DNA of 64,000 bases from CAVVEC01 sp963770485 (GCA_963770485.1 CAVYPX010000014.1:248001-312000), one strand, 5' to 3'; shown: positions 1-7,837, counted from the stretch's first letter. The notes: generated by a model not told the origin, from the sequence alone. Numbers and translations: made by a program.

Positions 1-57
1 GAGGGTCGAGGTATCGACCGCCAAACGTTTCGGTTTTTGAAAGCCCTTCCAAAACAT
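1..57 (-). CDS. rpoA: RNA polymerase alpha subunit, first 19 codons (partial)
   Basis: Reading the minus strand from an ATG at position 57 gives MFWKGFQKPKRLAVDTSTL before the window edge. This matches the usual start of bacterial RpoA (M-x-W-K-G-F-Q-x-P-K). An AAGGAG ribosome binding site lies about 8 bases upstream. RpoA nucleates RNA polymerase assembly. Its place directly after rpsD is the classical alpha-operon order. Only the 5' end is visible. Confidence 0.92.
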   Translation of the reverse strand, partial: MFWKGFQKPKRLAVDTSTL

Positions 58-167
58 GTTTCATTCTCCTTCGACCATGCGGCTCAACCAAGGCATTCCG
101 AAGCGGCCCAACTCCGGTCAAGCGCCTTGAGAAGGCTGATCTGGTGCGAAATGTGGACCCAGAACAT

Positions 168-230
168 CGTCCGTCGATGGCCGTCGGTCGTTCGCTGATT
201 TGCCAACGACGAACGACGAAGGGCCAACGG
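168..230. repeat. Intergenic GACGAACGACG-type inverted word repeat
   Basis: The rpoA-rpsD spacer holds CGTCCGTCGATGGCCGTCGG-type words on one side and CCAACGACGAACGACGAAGG on the other, partly complementary. The same vocabulary recurs at 927-999, 5849-5918, 7187-7290 and 13140-13172. The rest of the spacer (58-167) shows nothing recognisable. Confidence 0.7.
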
Positions 231-231
231 C

Positions 232-861
232 TTATTTACTGTACAACTCTACAATCAACTGCTCATTCACCGGCAGTTGAATTTCCTCGCGCTTGGGCAG
301 CGACAGCACACGGCCCTTGTAATTGTCGCGGTCAATCTCCAGCCAAGTTGGCGCATTCTGATGGCTGGCAAAATCTTTCGCCGGCTCCAGCATGGGCAGC
401 TTGCGACTGCCGTCGCGAATGGCGATCTCTTCCCCAACGCTCACTTCGTAGGAAGGGATGTTGACCTTGCGTCCGTCCACCTGGATGTGACCGTGACGCA
501 CCAATTGGCGCGCCTGGCGGCGGGACATGCCGAACCCAAGGCGGTAAACCACATTGTCCAGGCGGCGTTCCAGTTGTTGCAACAGCATTTCGCCGGTAAC
601 GCCTTTGGTTCGGGCTGCCTTCTCGAAGTAATTGCGGAACTGGCCTTCCTGCGCGAAGTAAATACGTTTGGTTTTCTGCTTCTCACGAAGTTGCAGGCCG
701 TAGCCCACGATTTTGGCTTTGCGGTCCTTGCCATGCTGTCCCGGAGCAAAGTTACGCTTCTCGATGGGACATTTGTCGCTGAAGCATTTGGTGCCTTTGA
801 GGAATAGCTTCATGCCCTCGCGGCGGCAGAGACGACAGACGGGATCGGTGTAACGTGCCAA
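232..861 (-). CDS. rpsD: 30S ribosomal protein S4
   Basis: Primary 16S rRNA-binding protein that starts small-subunit assembly. In many bacteria S4 also represses its own alpha operon. The 209-residue product opens MARYTDPVCRLCRREGMKLF. It has an early Cys cluster (CRLC, then a Cys near residues 26 and 31), as in zinc-binding S4 proteins. The S4 RNA-binding domain lies at about residues 97-160 (RLDNVVYRLGFGMSRRQARQ). The length is normal. The start codon is TTG (859-861), preceded by GGAG at a good distance. No in-frame ATG fits the conserved N-terminus. Confidence 0.97.
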   Translation of the reverse strand: MARYTDPVCRLCRREGMKLFLKGTKCFSDKCPIEKRNFAPGQHGKDRKAKIVGYGLQLREKQKTKRIYFAQEGQFRNYFEKAARTKGVTGEMLLQQLERRLDNVVYRLGFGMSRRQARQLVRHGHIQVDGRKVNIPSYEVSVGEEIAIRDGSRKLPMLEPAKDFASHQNAPTWLEIDRDNYKGRVLSLPKREEIQLPVNEQLIVELYSK

Positions 862-926
862 GTTGCTTCTCCTTTAGATGACCGGTTTACAGGTTTGGCT
901 TCACCCTTCGTCCCGGACGAAATTTG

Positions 927-999
927 TCGTTGGTCCTTGGCCGTTCGTCGTGGCCCGTCACGATCTTCGCGAAAGACGAACGACGTACGACGAAGGACG
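927..999. repeat. Intergenic inverted word repeat between rpsK and rpsD
   Basis: GTCGTTGGTCCTTGGCCGTT and TCGTCGTGG on the left face AAAGACGAACGACG and TACGACGAAGGACG on the right. The arms can pair into an imperfect hairpin. It belongs to the GACGAACGACG family that fills several spacers of this operon. Confidence 0.75.
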
Positions 1000-1002
1000 C
1001 TC

Positions 1003-1440
1003 CTATACTCTTCTTCGTTTCGGCGGACGGCAACCATTGTGCGGAATCGGCGTGGCGTCTTTAATGTTACGCACTTCGATCCCGGCGGCAGCCAGCGCGC
1101 GGATCGCGGATTCACGTCCCGAACCTGGCCCGCTCACGCGCACTTCAACGCTCCGCACTCCGTGATCCCGCGCCATGTTGGCCGCGTTCATCGCCGCCTG
1201 CTGAGCGGCAAAGGGCGTCCCTTTGCGCGACCCGCGGAATCCCAGCGAACCGGAACTCTTCCAGGAAAGAACGTTCCCGGCCGGATCGGCAATGGTCACG
1301 ATGGTGTTGTTGAAGGAGGCCTGAATATGCGCGATGCCGTGCGTGACGTGCTTGCGCTCCTTCTTCTTGAACGTCTTCTTCTTGCTCTTTTTCTCGGGAG
1401 CGGCTGCGCCGCCCGCCGCCGCTGCTGCTGGTTTTGCCAT
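1003..1440 (-). CDS. rpsK: 30S ribosomal protein S11
   Basis: Platform protein of the small subunit, in contact with S7 and the mRNA exit region. The 145-residue product has an Ala/Lys-rich N-terminal extension of about 28 residues. The conserved core follows (THGIAHIQASFNNTIVTIAD, GSRKGTPFAAQ, PIPHNGCRPPKRRRV at the end). E. coli S11 is 129 residues, so the extension explains the extra length. It lies between rpsM and rpsD in normal order. Confidence 0.97.
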   Translation of the reverse strand: MAKPAAAAAGGAAAPEKKSKKKTFKKKERKHVTHGIAHIQASFNNTIVTIADPAGNVLSWKSSGSLGFRGSRKGTPFAAQQAAMNAANMARDHGVRSVEVRVSGPGSGRESAIRALAAAGIEVRNIKDATPIPHNGCRPPKRRRV

Positions 1441-1446
1441 AGATCA

Positions 1447-1525
1447 GTTCTCAGTAGTCGGTAGTCAGGAGTCAGGAGTCAGGCTGGGCAGGAGATTCAC
1501 TGACTCCTGACTCCTGACTACTGCC
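1447..1525. repeat. Intergenic AGTCAGGAGTCAG inverted repeat
   Basis: The rpsM-rpsK spacer is almost entirely CAGTAGTCGGTAGTCAGGAG and AGTCAGG words on the left and their complement (TGACTCCTGACTCCTGACTA) on the right. This gives a long, near-perfect stem with a short loop. The same words occur at 2068-2102 and 2332-2430. Confidence 0.85.
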
Positions 1526-1526
1526 G

Positions 1527-1913
1527 TTATGTTTTTGCTGTCGCCTTCTTCTTCTGCGCGACCGTGCCTTTGCGCGGACCCTTGCGGGTTCGCGCATTCG
1601 TGTGCGTGCGCTGTCCACGGACCGGCAGGTTCCGGCGATGGCGGTAGCCGCGATAGGATCCGATTTCGATGAGCCGCTTGATGTTCATCGAAACTTCCTT
1701 GCGCAGATCGCCTTCCACCATCCCCTCGGACTCGATAACCTGGCGAATGCGGTTGACCTCATCCTCACCCAGATCCTGAACCTTCTTCATCGGGTCCACT
1801 TTGGCCTGATCGAGGATGCGCGCGGAACGCGGATTTCCAATTCCATAGATATAAGTGAGCGCGATCACCACATGCTTGTTACGCGGTAGATCGACGCCTG
1901 CAATACGTGCCAT
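1527..1913 (-). CDS. rpsM: 30S ribosomal protein S13
   Basis: Head protein of the small subunit that makes intersubunit bridges and contacts the P-site tRNA. The 128-residue product has the conserved start MARIAGVDLPRNKHVVIALT, the H2TH-like region YIYGIGNPRSARILDQAKVD, and the basic tail GQRTHTNARTRKGPRKGTVA. Length and position (after rpmJ, before rpsK) are normal. Confidence 0.97.
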   Translation of the reverse strand: MARIAGVDLPRNKHVVIALTYIYGIGNPRSARILDQAKVDPMKKVQDLGEDEVNRIRQVIESEGMVEGDLRKEVSMNIKRLIEIGSYRGYRHRRNLPVRGQRTHTNARTRKGPRKGTVAQKKKATAKT

Positions 1914-1951
1914 AGTGCTCCTGTTCCCGGAACGCGCCGCTGCTGCGCGTC

Positions 1952-2065
1952 TTATCCCTGACGTTGCTTATGCTTGGAATTCTCGCAGATCACCCGCACC
2001 ACACCCTTACGGTGAATGACCTTGCACTTGTCGCAAATTTTCTTTACCGATGCTCGCACTTTCAT
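1952..2065 (-). CDS. rpmJ: 50S ribosomal protein L36
   Basis: A 37-residue reading frame starting with ATG at 2065 translates as MKVRASVKKICDKCKVIHRK followed by GVVRVICENSKHKQRQG. This is the complete zinc-ribbon L36 with the C-x2-C ... C ... H ligand pattern. L36 is a late-assembly large-subunit protein. Its place between infA and rpsM is the usual one. It is short and easily missed. Confidence 0.97.
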   Translation of the reverse strand: MKVRASVKKICDKCKVIHRKGVVRVICENSKHKQRQG

Positions 2066-2067
2066 AA

Positions 2068-2102
2068 ACTCAGTTCCCAGTTGTCAGTGGCCAGTTTTCA
2101 GT
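2068..2102. repeat. Short AGTCAG/CAGTT word repeat
   Basis: The infA-rpmJ spacer consists of CTCAGTTCCCAGTTGTCAGT and GGCCAGTTTTCAGTTCAT, i.e. near-tandem CAGTT words. It is the shortest member of the spacer repeat families seen here. Confidence 0.6.
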
Positions 2103-2321
2103 TCATTTGTAGCGGTACACAATACGCCCGCGATTCAGATCATAGGGCGAAAGCTCAACGGCGACCTTGTCGCCGGGAAGAATACGGATGAAGTTCTTGC
2201 GCATCTTTCCGGATACGTGCGCCAGTACCTGGTGCTTGTTTTCCAGTTCGACCCGGAACATCGCATTGGGCAGCGGTTCCACTACCGTTGCCATGACTTC
2301 AATCGCGTCTTCTTTGCTCAT
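2103..2321 (-). CDS. infA: Translation initiation factor IF-1
   Basis: IF-1 occupies the A-site of the 30S subunit during initiation and assists IF-2 and IF-3. The 72-residue product is a single OB-fold (S1-like) domain. It has the family signature MSKEDAIEVMATVVEPLPNA, MFRVELEN, VLAHVSGKMRKNFIRILPGD and ELSPYDLNRGRIVYR. Length is exactly typical. It sits between map and rpmJ in the standard spc-alpha arrangement. Confidence 0.97.
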   Translation of the reverse strand: MSKEDAIEVMATVVEPLPNAMFRVELENKHQVLAHVSGKMRKNFIRILPGDKVAVELSPYDLNRGRIVYRYK

Positions 2322-2331
2322 GCACTCCTTA

Positions 2332-2430
2332 AAACCAGTAGTCAGTAGCTAGGGGTCAGTAGTCAGTAACCTGGGTCGGAGGTCAAAGAGTGCACGGGCT
2401 GACTCCTGACTCCCGACTACTAACTCCTGC
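2332..2430. repeat. Intergenic AGTCAGTAGTCAG inverted repeat
   Basis: The map-infA spacer carries CAGTAGTCAGTAGCTAGG and GGTCAGTAGTCAGTAACCTG on the left, and GACTCCTGACTCCCGACTAC on the right. The arms are inverted relative to each other, as at 1447-1525. Confidence 0.8.
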
Positions 2431-2431
2431 A

Positions 2432-3184
2432 TTACTGCGTCAAAATCACCGGCCCTTCTTTGGTGACGGCCACACAATGCTCGAAGTGGGCGCTGCAACT
2501 GCCATCCGCGGTTACCGCAGTCCACTTGTCATCCAGCACGCGAGTACCGGGCTTGCCGAAATTCACCATCGGCTCAATCGCCAGTACCATGCCTTCTCGC
2601 AACCGGGCACCGTGGCCCCGAGCGCCAAAATTGGGGACTTGCGGTTCCTCGTGCAGCTTGGTGCCGATTCCGTGCCCTACGAACTCGCGCACCACGCTGA
2701 ATCCGTTTGCCTCAACGTATTCCTGCACGGCGGCGCCGACATCACCGATGGCGTTCCCCACCCGCGCCTGCTCGATGCCTTTGTACAGCGAGGCCTCGGT
2801 TACCTCGAGCAGTTTGCGAACTTCCGGGGGAAGCGAATCGCCTACCGGAACTGTAATCGCAGCGTCGCCGTAGTAACCATCCAGCACAACGCCGCAATCG
2901 ATGGAAACAATGTCACCCGCCTTGAGCACCCGCTTTTCCGACGGGATGCCGTGAACGATCTCTTCGTTCACCGAGGTGCAAAGCACGCAAGGATAATCGT
3001 AATACCCCTTAAACGCGGGCTTCGCTCCCAGGTCCTTGATCTTCTTCTCGGCGGCACGCTCCAAATCCATGGTAGTGACGCCTGGGGCTACCAGGGCGCG
3101 AACATGATCCAAGACTTCCCGGACGACGCGGCCGCTGCGCCGCATCTTTTCAATCTCGGCCGTCGATTTACACACAATCGCCAT
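2432..3184 (-). CDS. map: Methionine aminopeptidase type I
   Basis: Cotranslational removal of the N-terminal methionine by a dinuclear metallopeptidase. The 250-residue single-domain protein shows the metal ligands in order: Asp in SIDCGVVLDGYYGDAAIT (two Asp), His in FVGHGIGTKLHEEP, Glu in LAIEPMVN, and Glu in HFEHCVAV. It has no N-terminal zinc-finger extension, so it is type Ia. It is separated from adk by 3 bases and probably translationally coupled to it. map between adk and infA is common in bacterial spc operons. Confidence 0.96.
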   Translation of the reverse strand: MAIVCKSTAEIEKMRRSGRVVREVLDHVRALVAPGVTTMDLERAAEKKIKDLGAKPAFKGYYDYPCVLCTSVNEEIVHGIPSEKRVLKAGDIVSIDCGVVLDGYYGDAAITVPVGDSLPPEVRKLLEVTEASLYKGIEQARVGNAIGDVGAAVQEYVEANGFSVVREFVGHGIGTKLHEEPQVPNFGARGHGARLREGMVLAIEPMVNFGKPGTRVLDDKWTAVTADGSCSAHFEHCVAVTKEGPVILTQ

Positions 3185-3187
3185 TCC

Positions 3188-3910
3188 CTAACCGCCGCAG
3201 AGGGGATCCTTCACTTCCGCGGCGCCGTGATGCTCAATCACCCAGAAGATCTGGCCGGTTACCTCACCCACCGGCAAGTCGCCATCCACGGAAACCAGAC
3301 GCCCCTTGCGCTCGTAGTACTCCGCTACAGGCCGGGTCTGCGCCTCATAGGCTCGCAGCCGTTCCCGGATCACCTCTTCGCGATCATCATTGCGGATTAC
3401 CAGCTTGGAGCCATCCAGGTCACAAACTCCCTCGACGCGAGGTGGCTGGAGATAAGCGTTATAGATTCGCCCACAGGTGGGACAGGTCCTTCGTCCGGTA
3501 AGCCGATGCAATATCTCATTATAGCCCACGTCGATCTGCACCACAATCGGCAAGCACTTGGGCTTCGAGTTGTCAAAGAACTCATGTTCCAGGAAGGCGT
3601 CAAGCCATCCCGCCTGAGCGGCAGTGCGCGGAAATCCGTCGAGGACAAATCCGCGCCCGCAGTCCACACGCCTCAACCGCTCCGAGACCATATCGTAGAG
3701 CAGTTCGTCCGGCACCAGTTGCCCCCTGGCCATGATGTCCTTGGCAAGCAACCCCAAGCTAGTGCCGTTTCTTACGTGCTCCCGCAACAGGTCCCCGGTG
3801 GAAATCTGCGGGACGTCGTAGCGTTCCACGATGCGCTTGGCCTGGGTGCCCTTACCGGCCCCTGGCGGCCCCAACAGTACGATCGGCCCGACGTTTTGTG
3901 AGCTCTCCAA
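3188..3910 (-). CDS. adk: Adenylate kinase with zinc-type lid
   Basis: Catalyses ATP + AMP = 2 ADP. The P-loop GPPGAGKGT lies at residues 14-22, and the AMP-binding region is STGDLLREHV. The lid carries CPTCGRIYN ... CDLDG, i.e. a Cys-x2-Cys ... Cys-x2-Asp metal site typical of Gram-positive-type and acidobacterial long adenylate kinases. FVLDGFPRT is also present. 240 residues is slightly longer than average, through an N-terminal tail and a C-terminal stretch after RLVSVDGD. It follows secY in the usual order. Confidence 0.96.
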   Translation of the reverse strand: MESSQNVGPIVLLGPPGAGKGTQAKRIVERYDVPQISTGDLLREHVRNGTSLGLLAKDIMARGQLVPDELLYDMVSERLRRVDCGRGFVLDGFPRTAAQAGWLDAFLEHEFFDNSKPKCLPIVVQIDVGYNEILHRLTGRRTCPTCGRIYNAYLQPPRVEGVCDLDGSKLVIRNDDREEVIRERLRAYEAQTRPVAEYYERKGRLVSVDGDLPVGEVTGQIFWVIEHHGAAEVKDPLCGG

Positions 3911-4013
3911 TAAACCGCCTCAGTATCCCCGACCCCAGCCTTGCCTGCCCGGATGAAACAAGCGGTGCGGCAACTTCAAAAACTACCAAGCTGCGCTCGG
4001 TTCTCCACGCCCT

Positions 4014-5402
4014 CTACGCCCAAGTACGGCGGCCGCGGATACGTCCGCTTTTGGGGGTGAATCCGTCGTAGTGGCGCATAATCAGTTGGGCCTCGATCTG
4101 TGTCACCGTATCCATGGCTACACCCACTACGATCAGCAGCGACGTGCCGCCAAAATAAAACGTTACGCCCAGACCGTTCGTCATCCACGCTGGCAAGCGC
4201 TCGAAAAACGCCCCGACCGGCCCCCATAAGTGGTTCAAGTGAATGCCCGCAATCATCCACTCCGGAATGAAGGAGATGATGATCAGGTACAGCGCGCCCA
4301 CCAGAGTGATGCGGGTCAGAATCTCATTGATGTGATCCGCGGTGCGCTTGCCCGGCCGAATGCCGGGAATAAACCCGCCGTACTTGCGCATGTTGTCGGC
4401 AACCTCGTTCGGGTTGAAGACAATGGACACGTAGAAGTAGGCGAAGAAAATAATCCCGACGGCATACAGGAATGTGTAGAGCGGTTCACCCCAGCCCAGG
4501 GCGCGGATCAGATCGCCGAAATAACGGTTGCTCTTCAAACCCTGAAATACCATTTGCGGCATGGTCAGGATGGAAGAAGCAAAAATGACGGGCATGACGC
4601 CGCCCGCATTGACTCGCAAGGGCAGGTGGGTAGACTGGCCTCCCATGACTTTGCGTCCCACAACGCGCTTGGCATACTGCACCGGAATTCGCCGCTCGCT
4701 GCGTTCCACGTAAACGATGAATGCCACGATCACGATCATCAAGCCTACGAGCAAAATCATGGCAGGCGCGGTAAAGGCGCCCCAGGCATCGGTGCGGACT
4801 TTGTCGATCAGGTCCGCCACTCCGCGTGGCAGTCCAACCACGATGCCGGCGAAAATCAGCAGCGACATGCCGTTGCCGACGCCGCGCTCGGTGATCTGTT
4901 CGCCCAGCCACATGATGAAGGCGCTGCCCGTGGTCAGGGTCAGCATGGTCATCAGGGTGAAACCTATGCCCGGATTCACCACGAAATCGCCCGACTTCTC
5001 CAGGCTGAGGGCAATGCCCAGAGACTGAACCGCGCTCAGCATCACGGTCAAATATCGCGTCCACTGAGTGATCTTCTTGCGCCCGAGTTCGCCTTCCTTC
5101 TGCAGTTTGGCCAGGGGCTCATAGACTACGGTCAGCAATTGCAGAATGATCGACGCCGTGATATAGGGCATGATGCCCAGAGCAAAAATCGTCAGGCGGC
5201 GCAGTTGGCCCCCGGAAAAGAGATCGACAAAGCCCAGGAACGTGCCCCGGTTCTGATCAAAGAACTGCTGCAACCTGTCGGCATTCACGCCGGGAGTCGG
5301 AATGTGACCGCCCAGGCGGTACACCGCCAGAAGCCCTAGCGTGAACAGAATGCGCCGCCGCAGATCGGGAATGCGAAATACGTTGGCCAGTTTCTCAATC
5401 AT
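4014..5402 (-). CDS. secY: Protein translocase subunit SecY
   Basis: Central channel of the Sec translocon in the inner membrane. The 462-residue product has about ten hydrophobic segments, starting around residue 18 (RILFTLGLLAVYRLGGHIPT). It contains the plug-region motif LFSGGQLRRLTIFALGIMPY and cytoplasmic loops with basic residues needed for ribosome and SecA docking (VVGRKVMGGQSTHLP; FNPNEVADNMRKYGGFIPGI). The start ATG shares one base with the rplO stop (TAATG), so the two are translationally coupled. A 103-base spacer before adk shows nothing notable. Confidence 0.97.
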   Translation of the reverse strand: MIEKLANVFRIPDLRRRILFTLGLLAVYRLGGHIPTPGVNADRLQQFFDQNRGTFLGFVDLFSGGQLRRLTIFALGIMPYITASIILQLLTVVYEPLAKLQKEGELGRKKITQWTRYLTVMLSAVQSLGIALSLEKSGDFVVNPGIGFTLMTMLTLTTGSAFIMWLGEQITERGVGNGMSLLIFAGIVVGLPRGVADLIDKVRTDAWGAFTAPAMILLVGLMIVIVAFIVYVERSERRIPVQYAKRVVGRKVMGGQSTHLPLRVNAGGVMPVIFASSILTMPQMVFQGLKSNRYFGDLIRALGWGEPLYTFLYAVGIIFFAYFYVSIVFNPNEVADNMRKYGGFIPGIRPGKRTADHINEILTRITLVGALYLIIISFIPEWMIAGIHLNHLWGPVGAFFERLPAWMTNGLGVTFYFGGTSLLIVVGVAMDTVTQIEAQLIMRHYDGFTPKSGRIRGRRTWA

Positions 5403-5839
5403 TACTGCAAGACCTCAAACTTGCCGCCCGCCTTGGTGATCTTCTCCTGGGCCGACTTGGAAAACTTGTGGGCCTGCACGGTGAGCGCGGTGGAAAGTTC
5501 CCCGTCGCCCAGAATCTTGACCGGATGCTTGGTGTGGATGACGCCAGCCTTGCGCAACACTTCGGGCGTAATGGTAGCTTCGCCTAGAACGGCGAGCTTT
5601 TCCAGATTCACGATGTTGTATTCCTTGCGGAAGATGTTGGTGAATCCGCGTTTCGGCATGCGCCGGTGCAACGGCATCTGGCCGCCTTCAAAGCCGCGCA
5701 TCATACGCGACCCGCTGCGGGAGCGCTGGCCCTTGTGTCCGCGAGTGGACGTTTTGCCCATGCCCGAACCCATACCACGGCCGACGCGCTTGCGGTTCTC
5801 GGACGCCTTCTTCGGTGCTCGAATGTTAGAAAGATTCAT
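5402..5839 (-). CDS. rplO: 50S ribosomal protein L15
   Basis: Late-assembly large-subunit protein. The 145-residue product has the Gly/Arg-rich N-terminal half typical of L15 (KRVGRGMGSGMGKTSTRGHK, GFEGGQMPLHRRMPKRGF) and a globular C-terminal half ending GGKFEVLQ. Length is normal. Its stop overlaps the secY start by one base. Confidence 0.97.
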   Translation of the reverse strand: MNLSNIRAPKKASENRKRVGRGMGSGMGKTSTRGHKGQRSRSGSRMMRGFEGGQMPLHRRMPKRGFTNIFRKEYNIVNLEKLAVLGEATITPEVLRKAGVIHTKHPVKILGDGELSTALTVQAHKFSKSAQEKITKAGGKFEVLQ

Positions 5840-5848
5840 AAAGAAAAC

Positions 5849-5918
5849 CCGTCGTTGGCCGTCCGGCGTTGGTCGCTCGCTACAACCGAACCGCGAACGA
5901 CGAAGGACGAACGACGCA
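5849..5918. repeat. Intergenic GACGAACGACG inverted word repeat
   Basis: The rpmD-rplO spacer has CGTCGTTGGCCGTCCGGCGT and TGGTCGCTCGCTAC facing CGCGAACGACGAAGGACGAA and CGACG. It is an imperfect hairpin of the same family as 168-230 and 927-999. Confidence 0.75.
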
Positions 5919-5930
5919 TTTCTCTGACAG

Positions 5931-6131
5931 CTAGTTCACAATCTCCACCAAGTGCGGGACCTTGGCCACCATGCCGCGGATCGCGGCTGTGTCCGGACGC
6001 TCAATCACCTGGTTCAAGCGCGTGAAGCCCAGCCCTTTGATCACTAACTTGTGTTTCACCGGGGCACAAATGGCGGAACGTACCCACTTGAGATGAAGCT
6101 TGCCGCTACCGGTATTCGATTTCTTCCCCAT
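5931..6131 (-). CDS. rpmD: 50S ribosomal protein L30
   Basis: Small large-subunit protein of the L7Ae-neighbouring region. The 66-residue product includes the conserved strand-helix core KLHLKWVRSAICAPVKHKLV, GLGFTRLNQ and the C-terminal MVAKVPHLVEIV. E. coli L30 is 59 residues; here a short Lys/Ser/Gly N-terminus is added. It lies between rpsE and rplO as usual. Confidence 0.95.
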   Translation of the reverse strand: MGKKSNTGSGKLHLKWVRSAICAPVKHKLVIKGLGFTRLNQVIERPDTAAIRGMVAKVPHLVEIVN

Positions 6132-6162
6132 GATTTCAAATTCCTTGTATCGGGTAACGCGC

Positions 6163-6188
6163 GCAACTACTAGCTCCTAGCTACTCAG
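6163..6188. repeat. Short TAGCTCCTAGCTAC word repeat
   Basis: The rpsE-rpmD spacer ends in ACTACTAGCTCCTAGCTACT. This is a short member of the TAGCTCTTAGC word family that also fills 7838-7880, 11388-11425, 13064-13100, 14005-14082, 15128-15158 and 20573-20620. Confidence 0.6.
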
Positions 6189-6698
6189 CTACAACTCTTC
6201 CGCGCTCTTGCCGCGCATGGCTGCCACGTCTTCCCGGTTCTTAAGCTTCTTGAGCGCGTCAAACGTCGCCTTGATCACGTTGTGCGGGTTGGTGGTGCCG
6301 ATGGACTTGGTGAGCACGTTCTGAATGCCCGCCGAAGTCATCACCGCGCGCACCGCTCCGCCGGCGATGACCCCCGTGCCTTCGGGCGCTGGCTTGAGCA
6401 GCACCATACCCGACCCAAACCTGCCCAGCACAGTATGCGGGATGGTGGTCTGGGTAAGATTGATCCGCACCAGATTTTTCTTTGCCGACTCAATTCCCTT
6501 GCGGATGGCCTGGGGAACTTCCTTCGCCTTCCCCGATCCGTATCCAACCACGGCGGCGCTGGGATCTCCCACCACCACCAGCGCGGCGAAGGAAAGATTC
6601 TTGCCTCCCTTGACCACCTTTGTGACCCGGTTAATCGCCACTACCTGGTCTTTGAGTTGGTAGGAACCCGCGTCGAGTTTCTTAATCACTATTGGCAT
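6189..6698 (-). CDS. rpsE: 30S ribosomal protein S5
   Basis: Small-subunit protein at the mRNA entry region, important for decoding fidelity. The 169-residue product has the N-terminal dsRNA-binding-like domain (QLKDQVVAINRVTKVVKGGK, FAALVVVGD, GYGSGKAKEVPQAIRKGIE) and the C-terminal fold with GSGMVLLKPAPEGTGVIAGG and VMTSAGIQNVLTKSIGT. Length is typical. It is ordered between rplR and rpmD. Confidence 0.97.
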   Translation of the reverse strand: MPIVIKKLDAGSYQLKDQVVAINRVTKVVKGGKNLSFAALVVVGDPSAAVVGYGSGKAKEVPQAIRKGIESAKKNLVRINLTQTTIPHTVLGRFGSGMVLLKPAPEGTGVIAGGAVRAVMTSAGIQNVLTKSIGTTNPHNVIKATFDALKKLKNREDVAAMRGKSAEEL

Positions 6699-6714
6699 TC
6701 TGATCTCTGTTCAT

Positions 6715-6810
6715 TTGTAATTTTGTAATTGAGTAATTTGGTAATTTGAAATCCTGCTGAGTCGTCTGAGCTTCAAATTGCCAAATTACTCAATTACCAA
6801 ATTACCAATT
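6715..6810. repeat. AT-rich TAATTTGGTAATTGAG inverted repeat (long hairpin)
   Basis: The rplR-rpsE spacer is made of TTGTAATTGAGTAATTTGGT and AATTTGAAA on the left. The right arm has TTCAAATTGCCAAATTACTC and AATTACCAAATTACCAATTT. The arms are nearly complementary over about 30 bases around a roughly 25-base loop. It is far more AT-rich than the flanking genes. The same words recur at 9906-10005 and 19999-20098. Confidence 0.88.
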
Positions 6811-6812
6811 TC

Positions 6813-7178
6813 CTAGAACTGCAATCCTGCCTCGCGAGCGGCATCCGCCAAAGCCTTTACCCGCCCGTGATAAATGTAACCGCCGCGATCGAAGACGACT
6901 TTGGTAATTCCTTTCGCCTTAGCCCGCTCCGCGATTGCCTTGCCTACGGTTTTCGCGGCCGCCACGTTGCCGCCGGTACGCCGTTCCCCCTTCTCGCCTT
7001 CGGCGGAATGTGCCGAGACCAGCGTCGTGCCGTGCAGATCGTCGATCACCTGCACGTAGATGTGATTCAACGAACGGTATACGTTCAAGCGCGGACGCTC
7101 GGAAGTCCCCAGAACCTTCTTGCGAATGCGCTCATGCACGTGCCGACGGTTTGTGTTCTTCGAGGTCTTAGTAAGCAT
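6813..7178 (-). CDS. rplR: 50S ribosomal protein L18
   Basis: Binds 5S rRNA with L5 and L25 in the central protuberance. The 121-residue product contains ERIRKKVLGTSERPRLNVYR, SLNHIYVQVIDD, AAKTVGKAIAERAKAKGI and VVFDRGGYIYHGRVKALADA. Length is normal. It lies between rplF and rpsE. Confidence 0.97.
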   Translation of the reverse strand: MLTKTSKNTNRRHVHERIRKKVLGTSERPRLNVYRSLNHIYVQVIDDLHGTTLVSAHSAEGEKGERRTGGNVAAAKTVGKAIAERAKAKGITKVVFDRGGYIYHGRVKALADAAREAGLQF

Positions 7179-7186
7179 AAAAAAAG

Positions 7187-7290
7187 TCCTTGGTCGTTAG
7201 TCGTGGGTCGTTGGTCAAAACCAAGAACCCGTTCTCACAAACTTTCCGCCTGCTGTCATTCGTTTCCGTCGGCCAAACGACCAACGACGA
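7187..7290. repeat. Intergenic TTGGTCGTTAGTCGT inverted word repeat
   Basis: The rplF-rplR spacer has GTCCTTGGTCGTTAGTCGTG and GGTCGTTGGTC on the left, and GGCCAAACGACCAACGACGA on the right, so the outer parts can pair. It is in the GACGAACGACG family. Confidence 0.75.
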
Positions 7291-7291
7291 A

Positions 7292-7831
7292 TTACTTGGC
7301 TCCCGTCTTACCCACTTTCTTCTTCAACCGCTCACCCGCGTAGCGCACACCCTTGTTCTTGTACGGGTCGGGCGGGCGCAGGCTACGCATCTCGGCCGCG
7401 ACCTGGCCCACTTTCTGGCGGTCAATGCCGCTGACGGTCAACTTGATCTGCTTCGGATCCACCGCAACCTCGATGCCGGCGGGCAGCGGGTACTCAATCG
7501 GATGCGAGTAGCCCAGGCTGAATACGACCGTGGACTTTCCCTTCATTTCCGCGCGATATCCGATGCCGACGATTTCCAGGTCTCGCGTCCAGCCTCTGGT
7601 CACGCCTTCGACGGCATTGTTGACCAAGGCGCGGGCCAGGCCATGGACAGCAGCCTGCGAATCGTTCTCGCGGATCGCCACCAAATGGCCGTCCTGCTGC
7701 TGCATCTTTATGCCCGCGGGTAATTGCGTGTCCAGTTTGCCCTTCGGACCCTGCACCGCGACCACGTTGCCTTCGATCTTGACTGTGACTCCCTTGGGGA
7801 GCGGGATCGGTTTTTTTCCAATTCGTGACAT
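7292..7831 (-). CDS. rplF: 50S ribosomal protein L6
   Basis: Two-domain protein near the factor-binding centre of the large subunit. The 179-residue product opens MSRIGKKPIPLPKGVTVKIE and contains VQGPKGKLDTQLP. It ends with the signature PDPYKNKGVRYAGERLKKKV near the C-terminus. Length matches the family. It sits between rpsH and rplR. Confidence 0.97.
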   Translation of the reverse strand: MSRIGKKPIPLPKGVTVKIEGNVVAVQGPKGKLDTQLPAGIKMQQQDGHLVAIRENDSQAAVHGLARALVNNAVEGVTRGWTRDLEIVGIGYRAEMKGKSTVVFSLGYSHPIEYPLPAGIEVAVDPKQIKLTVSGIDRQKVGQVAAEMRSLRPPDPYKNKGVRYAGERLKKKVGKTGAK

Positions 7832-7837
7832 AAATTC

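Noticed and set aside
2390..3901. A 503-codon open frame on the plus strand opposite adk and map
   Set aside because: It is the antisense shadow of two well-conserved genes in GC-rich DNA, with no recognisable protein features.
4230..5339. A 369-codon plus-strand frame opposite secY
   Set aside because: His/Gln-rich antisense shadow of secY; no signal or motif of its own.
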